A stretch of 46,286 bases of DNA from Lachnospiraceae bacterium (GTDB taxonomy: Bacteria; Bacillota_A; Clostridia; Lachnospirales; Lachnospiraceae): assembly GCA_017620975.1 (NCBI GenBank), contig JAGAUD010000018.1, forward strand, positions 1-46,286. The letters run 5' to 3'. Made by a program: the position numbers and the translations under genes. The notes below the pieces were generated by a model. That model did not search any database. It had not been told where the DNA came from and was given only the letters and a program-made list of their open reading frames with translations. Each line of letters starts with the position of its first letter. The stretch's first letter is position 1. Shown piece by piece: positions 36,712 to 44,604 of the stretch.

Positions 36712-37497
36712 ATGTACACAGTTACCGTTGCAGGATACAATTCCAAACACCCACATCCTTTTTTCATGTCCAGGCCAAACGGCAACCCTGATTATCTTCT
36801 GCTTATTATCAAAACCTCCACCTGTTTTTTCATAGATGGTGAGGAGATAAGCGTCAACCCGGGCAGCGCTTTGCTTGTTCGTCCCAATGTTCCCTATCAA
36901 TACCGAAGCATTGATGGTGAGTTTAAAAATGACTGGCTTCATTTTTATTGCGATGACCCTGATTTTCCGGATAACAGCGGCTTACTTTTTCATCAGCCTA
37001 TTCCGCTTGATAATCTTGGACACATTTCCCGGTATTTTGAGCAACTGATGTGGGAGAGGAGTTATGGGCTCAAGTCCTGTCGCTGTCAGAATGTTGACAT
37101 GATAATGCAGCTGCTGGTCAGCAATCTGCTTCAGGCAATCGAAAAAAAGGATTCCGCCCTTCCCTACAGCCCCTATTCCTCCAAACTGCAAAACCTGAGA
37201 CTGACTATGCAGTCCCAGGCTTATAAGAATTTCACTCCGGCAGAACTGGCAGCTTCCCTGGATATCAGCCCCTCCTATTTTCAGCATTTATATAAAGAAT
37301 TCTTTGGAATTCCTTTTAAAACAGATTTGATCAATATGCGGATAGAATATGCCAAAGACCTGATTTCGAATACCAATCTGAAACTGGAGCAGATTGCACT
37401 GATGAGCGGGTATTCCAGTGAGATCCATTTTTATCGCCAGTTCCGCCAGAAGACAAGGATGACACCCAGAGAATATTTGTTGCATGCGAAGCGGTAA
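36712..37497 (+). CDS. AraC-family transcriptional regulator
   Basis: A 261-residue AraC protein. The N-terminal part is a cupin-type sensor (LLLIIKTSTCFFIDGEEISVNPGSALLVRPNVPYQYRSID). The C-terminal 100 residues hold two HTH units, the first in FTPAELAASLDISPSYFQHLYKEFFG, the second near LEQIALMSGYSSEIHFYRQFR with the usual MTPREYL end. Effector and targets unknown. The ATG at 36712 follows AGGAGG at 5 bases. The flanking SDR or P-type ATPase gene could be a target. Confidence 0.92.
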   Translation: MYTVTVAGYNSKHPHPFFMSRPNGNPDYLLLIIKTSTCFFIDGEEISVNPGSALLVRPNVPYQYRSIDGEFKNDWLHFYCDDPDFPDNSGLLFHQPIPLDNLGHISRYFEQLMWERSYGLKSCRCQNVDMIMQLLVSNLLQAIEKKDSALPYSPYSSKLQNLRLTMQSQAYKNFTPAELAASLDISPSYFQHLYKEFFGIPFKTDLINMRIEYAKDLISNTNLKLEQIALMSGYSSEIHFYRQFRQKTRMTPREYLLHAKR

Positions 37498-37509
37498 TTT
37501 GGGGACTAT

Positions 37510-40191
37510 TTATTTTTTCCCGGTGCCTCTCCCTGCCAAAGCAGCCACCTCATGCGCAATCAGCGGACTGGCTGCCAGAATGCTCAGATATATCCATTCT
37601 CTTGCATTCAAGTGGGATGTACCGAATGCCTGAATCAGGAAAGGTACCTCCGTCACTGCGAACTGCAGTACAAATCCCACTGCGCATGCCAGTATCATCA
37701 ATTTATTTTCCAGATGGTTCATATGAAATACCGACCGCTGTACATCCCTCATTCCCACGGCATGATAAAGCTGAGACATTCCCAGCACCGTAAATGCATA
37801 AGTCTGGGCTTTACACAGGACCTCCGTTTCTTTCAGCAGCTCTGCAATCCCCTGTAAACTGATCGGCATCCCACGAAGTTCTAAAATTCCCAGCGGGAGC
37901 ATAAGAAATGCTGTCAGACTGGCACAGGCTATCAACAGACCATAGAAGCAGGTACACGCCAGTCCGCCTCTGGCAAACAAACTCTCCTTGGGCTGCCTGG
38001 GCGAATGCTGCATCAGGCTCTTAGTATCATTTTTGTCCACGCCCAAGGCCAGCGCAGGAAGCGAATCTGTAATCAGATTGATCCACAGGATATGGCTGGA
38101 CTTAAGCGGAGATGCCAGACCACAGATGACTGCTGTAAACATGGTCATGATTTCTCCCAGGTTGGAGGACAGAAGAAAGATCACAGATTTGCGAATATTC
38201 TCATAGACACTGCGCCCCTCCTCAATGGCTTTTTCGATGGTAGCAAAATTATCATCTGTCAAAATCATGTCCGATGCCTGTTTTGCCACATCCGTTCCTG
38301 TTACTCCCATGGCAATACCGATATCTGCTGCTTTCAAAGAAGGCGCATCATTGACACCGTCCCCCGTCATTGCTACGATCTGCTCTTTTTCCTGAAAGCC
38401 TCTGACAATCTGCACTTTCTGGGCTGGTGATACTCTGGCAAAAACTCTTACCTCATCCAGTCTCTTCAGGAATTGACTGTCGCTGATCTGCTCCAGCTCT
38501 TCCCCTGACATACACTGCTCCTGCGTTCTTACAATCCCCAGCTGCCTGCCGATTGCGCATGCTGTGTCCACATGGTCCCCGGTAATCATTACAGTGCTGA
38601 CACCTGCTTCCCGAAACAGAGCCACTGCTTCAGCAGCTTCCGGTCTTGGAGGGTCTTTCATTCCCAACATACCTACAAAGGTCAGATTTTCTTCAACAAT
38701 CCTGCCGCCATTCCCGGCGCTCTCCACTTTCATAGCCAATGCCAGAGTGCGCAGCGCTTCTCCCGACAATTTTTCTACCTCTCGCAGAATCTGTCTTCGA
38801 TGGGCACTAGTCATGGGAACTGCCTTCCCCTGCCTCCAGATGAAAGTACATTTCTCCAGTATTCTTTCCGGTGCACCTTTGGTATACACGATACCACTGC
38901 CTCCGGGCAGCTTATGTCTTGTGGACATCATTTTACGTTCTGAATCAAAGGAAAGTTCTGCAACCCTGGGAAGCTGCTGCTCCGGTTCAGCACGTTTAAA
39001 TCCAACTTTTTCTCCCAGGTCAAGAAGTGCCAACTCCGTAGGGTCACCTAACCGATTATTTTTCTCCAGCACTGCATCATTACACAGAACGAGTCCCCGG
39101 AGAAAGTGTCTGTTTTCCGTAAAAACGCTCCGACACTTATCTGAAACATGGTATTCCTTTTCATTCAGGTAGCATACTTCCACCGTCATCTTGTTCTGGG
39201 TCAGCGTTCCCGTTTTATCCGAACAAACTACGCTGACAGCCCCTAATGTTTCCACCGAAGGCAATCGCCTTACAATGGTATTGACCTTCACCATCCTGGT
39301 CACACTTAATGCCAGACAGATTGTCACCACTGCAGGAAGTCCTTCCGGTACTGCCGCCACCGCCAGTGAAATGGCCGTCAGCAGCATTTTCATGATATCT
39401 CTCTTCTGAATGACTGCAATGGCAAACAAGGCACCGCATAGGCACAGTGAAATTACACTGAGCACTTTTCCCAGTTCTCCCAACCGTTTTTGAAGGGGAG
39501 TCATCTCCTCCTTACTGTCTGAGATCAGCCCTGCAATATGTCCGATTTCCGTGTCCATCCCCGTGGCAGTGACAATGCCCTCTCCGCGGCCATAAGTTAC
39601 GATGGTGGACATATATGCCATATTGCGGCGATCTCCCAACGGCACGTTCCCCTTCGCCTGATACCAGGCTTCTTTTTCCACAGGAAGGGACTCTCCGGTC
39701 AGAGAAGACTCCTCGATTTTCAGACTGTTAGTTCTGACCAGCCGCAAATCTGCCGGTACCTGACATCCTGCTTCCAGGCATACCAGATCACCTGTTACAA
39801 GCTCTGCTGCCGGTATCTCCATTCTGCCCCCGCCTCTGATCACCACAGCTTTGGGACTGGTCAGCTTCTTCAGACTGTCTAACGCTTTCTGGGCTTTTCC
39901 CTCCTGCACCATCCCCACTATGGCATTCATGAAGACTACCACTCCGATGATGACTGCATCACTGACTTCCTTCAGTACTATCGAAACCACCGCTGCCGCA
40001 ATGAGCACATAAATGAGCGGATCATTTAATTGCTCAAAAAAGGACTCCAAAAGAGTCTTTTTTCTGGCTGCCTTCATCTCATTTCTGCCGTTTTGCTTCA
40101 GGCGCCTTACTGCTTCCTCCTGTGTGAGTCCTTTTTGCATATTGCATCCAAAGTGTCGGATGACTTCTTCTATATTCTTATCCTCAAACAA
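37510..40191 (-). CDS. Calcium-type (P2A/IIA) cation-transporting P-type ATPase
   Basis: An 893-residue P-ATPase with a TTG start at 40191 (GGAGG at 7 bases). Motifs: actuator TGES (165-168), PEGLP in M4 (282-286), phosphorylated Asp in CSDKTGTLT (325-329), nucleotide-binding KGAPE, and hinge MTGDGVNDAPSLKAADIGIAMG. The M6 segment INLITDSLPALALG contains the Asn/Asp pair used by Ca2+ pumps. Ten membrane segments are expected. It most likely exports Ca2+ from the cytoplasm. Its 3' end converges with the AraC gene. Confidence 0.93.
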   Translation of the reverse strand: MFEDKNIEEVIRHFGCNMQKGLTQEEAVRRLKQNGRNEMKAARKKTLLESFFEQLNDPLIYVLIAAAVVSIVLKEVSDAVIIGVVVFMNAIVGMVQEGKAQKALDSLKKLTSPKAVVIRGGGRMEIPAAELVTGDLVCLEAGCQVPADLRLVRTNSLKIEESSLTGESLPVEKEAWYQAKGNVPLGDRRNMAYMSTIVTYGRGEGIVTATGMDTEIGHIAGLISDSKEEMTPLQKRLGELGKVLSVISLCLCGALFAIAVIQKRDIMKMLLTAISLAVAAVPEGLPAVVTICLALSVTRMVKVNTIVRRLPSVETLGAVSVVCSDKTGTLTQNKMTVEVCYLNEKEYHVSDKCRSVFTENRHFLRGLVLCNDAVLEKNNRLGDPTELALLDLGEKVGFKRAEPEQQLPRVAELSFDSERKMMSTRHKLPGGSGIVYTKGAPERILEKCTFIWRQGKAVPMTSAHRRQILREVEKLSGEALRTLALAMKVESAGNGGRIVEENLTFVGMLGMKDPPRPEAAEAVALFREAGVSTVMITGDHVDTACAIGRQLGIVRTQEQCMSGEELEQISDSQFLKRLDEVRVFARVSPAQKVQIVRGFQEKEQIVAMTGDGVNDAPSLKAADIGIAMGVTGTDVAKQASDMILTDDNFATIEKAIEEGRSVYENIRKSVIFLLSSNLGEIMTMFTAVICGLASPLKSSHILWINLITDSLPALALGVDKNDTKSLMQHSPRQPKESLFARGGLACTCFYGLLIACASLTAFLMLPLGILELRGMPISLQGIAELLKETEVLCKAQTYAFTVLGMSQLYHAVGMRDVQRSVFHMNHLENKLMILACAVGFVLQFAVTEVPFLIQAFGTSHLNAREWIYLSILAASPLIAHEVAALAGRGTGKK

Positions 40192-40227
40192 TGCTGCCCC
40201 TCCCGTTCCGCCGCATAAGCATGATCC

Positions 40228-40261
40228 TGTTGTACATACTTATTTTGTTGTACATACTTAT
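40228..40261. repeat. 18-base tandem duplication
   Basis: TGTTGTACATACTTAT occurs at 40228-40243 and again at 40246-40261, exactly 18 bases apart. The second copy covers the stop codon of the second AraC gene. It looks like a recent slippage duplication. No function can be told. Confidence 0.85.
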
Positions 40262-41166
40262 GCTTGGACTTTGGAGATTATGTCCTTTTTATCTAACAAC
40301 TTTGAACTGTTCTTGCGGAATTCCGCCGGTGTCTGATGATAGCTTTCCTTAAAAGCTTTGTAAAACTGCTTCCTGTCAGCGTACCCCACTCTGCTCATAA
40401 TCTCTTCATTACTCAAATCACTATTCGCCAGAAGCCTTGCAGCCTCTTCCATTCTTTTCTCCTTAATATACTCTGAGAGTCCGATGCCATACTGATTTTT
40501 GAACATACGGCTGAGATAGGAAGAATTATAGAAAGTCTTCTCTGCAATTTCTTTCAGTGATATCTTTTCAAAGCATCTGGAATCAATATAAGCCAACAGA
40601 TCAGCCGTCAGCCGGTTAATACATGACTGCACTTGTGAATCCGCTTCCTCGCACTTCAGCCTCCGCAGTATTTTAGAGAAAAGCACTCTGCTGTAGCCGT
40701 TAAGCACCGACCGATACCCCATCTCCTTCTGTCTGAATTCCCTGTACATATCTTCGGCAAGTTTCCTGATTTCCAGAAATTCATTTCCCCGAAAACGGAC
40801 CATCTGCGTCTGTATCGCCCTCATATCCTTAAATTCCCTAAACAGAGAAATCTCGAATATCTCATATATGTTCTCGGAATTGATCAATTCCTCACTGAAG
40901 AATTCCGGAACATACAGGAAATTATAATACTGATAATTCTCTCCCACCTCAAACGCATGGGTCTGACCGTAATTTACAAAAAGCAGGTCCCCCGGCTCCG
41001 TATCGTATTTTTCCCCATCAATATAATGAGTCGCCGTCCCCTCTGCAATGAAGATCAATTCTACAAATTCATGGACGTGGATCTCACATGCTCTATCATG
41101 ATGGTAATAAATGATATTTACATTTTCCCGAGGATTTAAAAATATCTTTTGTTCGTAAGTAAACAT
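40258..41166 (-). CDS. AraC-family transcriptional regulator with cupin sensor
   Basis: A 302-residue protein. The N-terminal cupin domain includes HVHEFVELIFIAEGTATHYIDGEKYDTEPGDLLFV and the end HAFEVGENYQYYNF. The C-terminal HTH pair is KISLKEIAEKTFYNSSYLSRMFK then SNEEIMSRVGYADRKQFYKAFKESY, with the TPAEFRKN end. Such proteins usually sense sugars and regulate sugar genes, but none is adjacent. It lies 66 bases upstream of the P-ATPase start, on the same strand, so the ATPase is the only obvious local candidate. It overlaps the neighbouring pseudogene's decayed end. Confidence 0.92.
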   Translation of the reverse strand: MFTYEQKIFLNPRENVNIIYYHHDRACEIHVHEFVELIFIAEGTATHYIDGEKYDTEPGDLLFVNYGQTHAFEVGENYQYYNFLYVPEFFSEELINSENIYEIFEISLFREFKDMRAIQTQMVRFRGNEFLEIRKLAEDMYREFRQKEMGYRSVLNGYSRVLFSKILRRLKCEEADSQVQSCINRLTADLLAYIDSRCFEKISLKEIAEKTFYNSSYLSRMFKNQYGIGLSEYIKEKRMEEAARLLANSDLSNEEIMSRVGYADRKQFYKAFKESYHQTPAEFRKNSSKLLDKKDIISKVQA

Positions 41167-41534
41167 GGCTTCATCCTCTTTGTTCGTTCTCTGTCAACGT
41201 GATTTTCCAGCAAACGCTGATGATTATCTGCGATCTCAATGGCACTTACCCACTGACCGTTTTCGTTCAGGATCTCGATCTTATAGTGCTTAATCAGGCA
41301 TTTGAGGAAACCGAATGTGGTTTGGTTGTGGCTGGCAGGGAAAAATAGCACCGCAGAGGTGTGGAGTCCATCCGGGTTGCCCTCGGTATATTCTCTGTCA
41401 AGATCGCTGTCCATAACCAGACGCACGCCATTTACATGCTGCGGCCTGTCAAAGGTATAAGTAATAGACTTGTTAGTCTTTCCGAAATAGCCGTTATCAT
41501 TGCCCCAAATCCGACGATCCAGGCCATTCAGCAA
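41136..41534 (-). pseudogene. C-terminal fragment of an FAD-dependent oxidoreductase
   Basis: An open stretch of about 132 residues that opens mid-domain (NGLDRRIWGNDNGYF) and resembles the C-terminal domain of large FAD-dependent oxidoreductases: SITYTFDRPQHVNGVRLVMDSDLDRE and KCLIKHYKIEILNENGQWV. After NHQRLLENHVD the reading changes to unrelated basic residues, as expected of a frameshift. There is no natural start (only an internal TTG). The 5' two thirds are missing. It runs 31 bases into the AraC gene. Confidence 0.6.
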
Positions 41535-41631
41535 ATTGGATTTTTACCTCAGCCAGTTGTCCTTCACTGTTTTGGATTTCCTCTGTCAGATTTTCCGCCT
41601 GGCGTTCCAATACATCTATGGTATCTTTCAT
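41497..41631 (-). pseudogene. Short open stretch of unknown origin upstream of the oxidoreductase remnant
   Basis: ATG at 41631 opens a 44-residue frame, MKDTIDVLERQAENLTEEI onward, with a coiled-coil-like start. It continues out of frame into the oxidoreductase remnant and ends at 41497. AAGGA directly touches the ATG, so initiation would be poor. It could be a leftover of a deleted gene. Confidence 0.3.
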
Positions 41632-41662
41632 TCCTTGGAACACATTATTTATCAATTAATAT

Positions 41663-43024
41663 TCATTTAAACGCCACAACAAACATATAGGGTGGAATTT
41701 TTATTATTTCCCCATCAACTACAAGATTCTTAGGATGTATAATATATTGTGTTGCTATTTTTTTACCAAACGATTCTTTGAACCGCCCAAGCGAAGTTGT
41801 TGTATAATTTTTTGAAGATTTTACTTCTATCGGAAAAACTTTAAAGTTAGTTTTACTCTCATTAGACAGCAAAAAATCGATTTCAATATCATTGCGATGC
41901 TTTTCTTCGCTATAACGCGTATAAAAATATAATTTTGTTCCTTTTGCAGCAATCATTTGAGAAATTACATTCTCATAGATCATACCCTCATTTAAAGAAA
42001 GTTTTCCGTCCATAATTTGTTTATATAGTTGTTGGTCTGCAATTTCGTTCTCACTAAACGCCAAACTTACTAACAATCCCGTATCACCCATATAACATTT
42101 AACCGCAGAATCATTTTTGTTAAGAGCAAAACCCACATTGGGATCATTACATTTATAACACAAATTGCAAATCATCGAATCATCCAACCAGAACAACGGA
42201 TCGTCATATCTATCAAAAGTAGCTCCTTCTTCAATATCTTTTAACACAATTTTTTTCTCATGCGTCGACAAATATGCCGGAATGTTTTCAAATAGCGCTG
42301 ATACCCTCGAGTTATATTTCTTAGCCGCCTTCTTAATATCATCCCTATACAATCCCAGAATATCACGTTTCTCAATATCTGCTGCTGCAAAATCTCTGCC
42401 ATTCTTTGCAAATGCAAGAACAGCCTGCGGCATGCCACCTACAAGCATGTATTCCTTGAATAAATGCATTGCTTTTGCATGCATCTTCTGGTCTAATGGC
42501 AGTTTCTTATCATAACATTCACCAATATACTCATAAAGAATTTCTTCGTTCATGTATACCATAAATTCTTCAAAATCCAGCGGATACATTTTTATTTTAC
42601 GTTCCTCTGATGGCAATGTAATATTCTCTACATTTTCTCGAATTGATATCAAAGATCCTGTTTCAATATAATCAAACCTTCCATCAGCTACCAGATATTT
42701 TATAGCTTCCCTTGCTTTGGGAAACTTTTGAATTTCATCAAAAATAATCAGACTCTCCCTGGGGTACAAGCGCTTATTATATTCCAATGATATTGTCTGA
42801 AAAAAAATATCCAAATTCGTCAAATTATCAAAGCTATCGAGTATTTTTTTACTTGCTTTATTAAAATCTATAAGCACATATGACTTATATTCGTTTTTTC
42901 CTATTTCTTCTGCTACTGTTGACTTCCCTATTCGTCTTGCCCCTTCTATCAAAAGAGCTTTCTTCCCGTTATTTATTCTTTTCCACTCTAAAATTTTTGA
43001 ATATATTTTTCTTTTAATTTCCAT
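41663..43024 (-). CDS. AAA-type ATPase with DUF4143 domain
   Basis: A 453-residue ATPase. The N-terminal module has Walker A GARRIGKST (about 28-36) and Walker B SLIIFDEIQKFPKA. A sensor-like segment YIETGSLISIRENVENI and MYPLDFEEFMVYMNEE typify the family. The C-terminal DUF4143 part (about 220-440) ends with a PD-(D/E)xK-like EIDFLLSN / FPIEVKSSKNY. Function is unknown in general; the fold suggests DNA-linked work. The ATG at 43024 follows GAGGG. Its promoter holds three 34-base-spaced repeats. It is downstream of the Wadjet genes. Confidence 0.9.
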   Translation of the reverse strand: MEIKRKIYSKILEWKRINNGKKALLIEGARRIGKSTVAEEIGKNEYKSYVLIDFNKASKKILDSFDNLTNLDIFFQTISLEYNKRLYPRESLIIFDEIQKFPKAREAIKYLVADGRFDYIETGSLISIRENVENITLPSEERKIKMYPLDFEEFMVYMNEEILYEYIGECYDKKLPLDQKMHAKAMHLFKEYMLVGGMPQAVLAFAKNGRDFAAADIEKRDILGLYRDDIKKAAKKYNSRVSALFENIPAYLSTHEKKIVLKDIEEGATFDRYDDPLFWLDDSMICNLCYKCNDPNVGFALNKNDSAVKCYMGDTGLLVSLAFSENEIADQQLYKQIMDGKLSLNEGMIYENVISQMIAAKGTKLYFYTRYSEEKHRNDIEIDFLLSNESKTNFKVFPIEVKSSKNYTTTSLGRFKESFGKKIATQYIIHPKNLVVDGEIIKIPPYMFVVAFK

Positions 43025-43033
43025 CTTACCCTC

Positions 43034-43116
43034 ACAGTACGCAAAGTAGTTTTTCAGCAAATTATATACAGTACGCAAAGTAAATTATACTCTATTTGCC
43101 AATAAAACGCAAGGTA
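43034..43116. repeat. Three direct repeats at exact 34-base spacing at the DUF4143 promoter
   Basis: ACAGTACGCAAAGTA occurs at 43034-43048 and 43068-43082. The core ACGCAAAGTA or ACGCAAGGTA starts at 43039, 43073 and 43107, exactly 34 bases apart. On the minus strand the core reads TACTTTGCGT. The third core overlaps the -35, the second lies at the likely transcript start, and the first is just before the ribosome site. This is the layout of an autoregulatory operator array. Confidence 0.7.
43084..43112 (-). promoter_or_regulatory. Promoter of the DUF4143 ATPase gene
   Basis: On the minus strand TTGCGT (43107-43112), 17 bases, TATAAT (43084-43089). The -35 is part of the third direct repeat, so a protein bound to the repeats would block RNA polymerase. 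Confidence 0.65.
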
Positions 43117-43159
43117 AAATCCAGATTATAAGCAATTACGGATGACAATCAACAAAGGA

Positions 43160-43173
43160 GCGGCTCATGCCGC
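43160..43173 (-). terminator. Weak hairpin downstream of the Wadjet genes
   Basis: GCGGC (43160-43164) and GCCGC (43169-43173) with a 4-base loop; on the minus strand TCCTTTGTTG follows. A short stem that could end transcription from jetD, but weak. Confidence 0.35.
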
Positions 43174-43195
43174 CCCAGACTATATCGGGCAATTC

Positions 43196-43333
43196 TTACA
43201 TCCACCCCATCATCTTCCCAATCCAATATATCAGTCCCAGCACCCAGCTTGTCAATATTCCATACAAAATCACCGGTCCGGCAATGGTGAATATTTTACA
43301 GCCCACGCCAAAGACCCAGCCTTCTGCTTGTGG
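43196..43333 (-). pseudogene. C-terminal remnant of a small membrane protein
   Basis: An open frame of 45 residues without a start codon: GWVFGVGCKIFTIAGPVILYG then TSWVLGLIYWIGKMMGWM and TAA. It has two hydrophobic segments and reads like a real protein end. A stop (43334-43336) and apparent frame change cut it off from any 5' part. It sits between jetD and the DUF4143 promoter. I do not recognise the parent gene. Confidence 0.35.
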
Positions 43334-43368
43334 TCAATAAGGACACAGTTTTAATTTAACCGCCAAAA

Positions 43369-44604
43369 TCAGTCTTCCATCCAACTAATAATTTCCTGCT
43401 CCAATTTTACCTCCTTATCTAACATATACTTCATGACATCGCAATGTTTCCCCTCTTGCAGTAATCTCTCAGCCTTTTTCCTGTCATTATTTGTCAACCT
43501 TTTTGCATAATCCTTATATTTCACTAAATAATCGCAATTCATATACATTGGTTCAAAATCAATCTCTGTCCCCTGTCGCAAATGCTCCAGTATATAAAAG
43601 CCATCTGGATCAATATCTCCAAAATGCTTCCATTGAAGATTCGAATTCTCCTCATATATTTTTCTTATCAGTTTCTGCTTTGCCGAATTGTGATATCCAC
43701 TCAAAAAGATCAAAAAGCTGCCTTCCCGCTTCATTCGATTAAATGAGGTCAGATTCTCTACAGTCATAACCTGAGCATCAAAAATCTGAACCTTTTCTAA
43801 CCGCTTTATCATATCTGTGGAAAAAGCAAGCGACATATCATCACACACCTCCAGCTTACCACCATCCACAAACAAAAATGTAGCATTTCCTTTAAAATAT
43901 ACATAGGATGGATTCGAGAACACCAGATGCTCCGCTAACAAAATTCGTTCTACTTCACGTTTATCCTCTTTATCTTCTCCCGTCACCCCCAGCAACAGAC
44001 CCTCATAGCTTCCAAAACGGCGCAGTAACCCACAGACATTAGAGCGATATTTTTGCTCCCAAAGCTTACTATCCTTCAATACAGCAATTGAAAGCTCACG
44101 CTCCAATATTTCCTGTTGATTTGTTAATATGAATTTGCATAGTTTAAGTATCCACTCTGCCTCCTCATAACTATACATTGCCTTTTTGTTGTCATCCAAT
44201 CGTTGGTTCTGCTCCTGACAAAAAGAATCCAATATTGGATGTATCCCCAAAAAACTTTGGTACATTTCCTTCTGTTTCTGCTGAAGCGTATGTTTATCCT
44301 CTCTTTGCAGCAACACATAGTAAACTTGCCAACATTCCGGGATTGCCACCAATTTCTCCAGCCCTCGACTGCCACGCCGGATCTCCAGCAGTCTCTTCTG
44401 CTCAAGTTCTTCCATCTGGCTTTCAAAATCCCGTACCAGATCCACATCTGCATAATCAGAGTCATAAGAACCAAAAACCTTCGATGGAAGCACAGAAAAG
44501 CTCTGCGAAACCCGATTTTCTCCGGCATAAGTCTTGCTGTCCTCATATTTATCAAGCAACAATTCCAAAACCTTTTTTTGAAATTCACGAAGTGTAATCA
44601 GCAT
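43369..44604 (-). CDS. jetD: Wadjet anti-plasmid nuclease subunit JetD
   Basis: A 411-residue protein. The N-terminal half (about 1-190) is the DUF3322-like part. The C-terminal Toprim-like DUF2220 domain has VENLTSFNRM, FLSGYHNSAKQKLI and KHFGDIDPDGFYILEHL, where the Glu and the Asp-x-Asp pair would hold catalytic metals. In known Wadjet systems JetD cuts circular plasmid DNA after the JetABC condensin-like motor has extruded it. It overlaps jetC by 20 bases (44585-44604). It appears intact. Confidence 0.9.
   Translation of the reverse strand: MLITLREFQKKVLELLLDKYEDSKTYAGENRVSQSFSVLPSKVFGSYDSDYADVDLVRDFESQMEELEQKRLLEIRRGSRGLEKLVAIPECWQVYYVLLQREDKHTLQQKQKEMYQSFLGIHPILDSFCQEQNQRLDDNKKAMYSYEEAEWILKLCKFILTNQQEILERELSIAVLKDSKLWEQKYRSNVCGLLRRFGSYEGLLLGVTGEDKEDKREVERILLAEHLVFSNPSYVYFKGNATFLFVDGGKLEVCDDMSLAFSTDMIKRLEKVQIFDAQVMTVENLTSFNRMKREGSFLIFLSGYHNSAKQKLIRKIYEENSNLQWKHFGDIDPDGFYILEHLRQGTEIDFEPMYMNCDYLVKYKDYAKRLTNNDRKKAERLLQEGKHCDVMKYMLDKEVKLEQEIISWMED

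Noticed and set aside
40228..40261. Operator pair for the AraC or P-ATPase gene
   Set aside because: It overlaps a coding end, and the two copies are an exact 18-base slippage duplication without inner symmetry.
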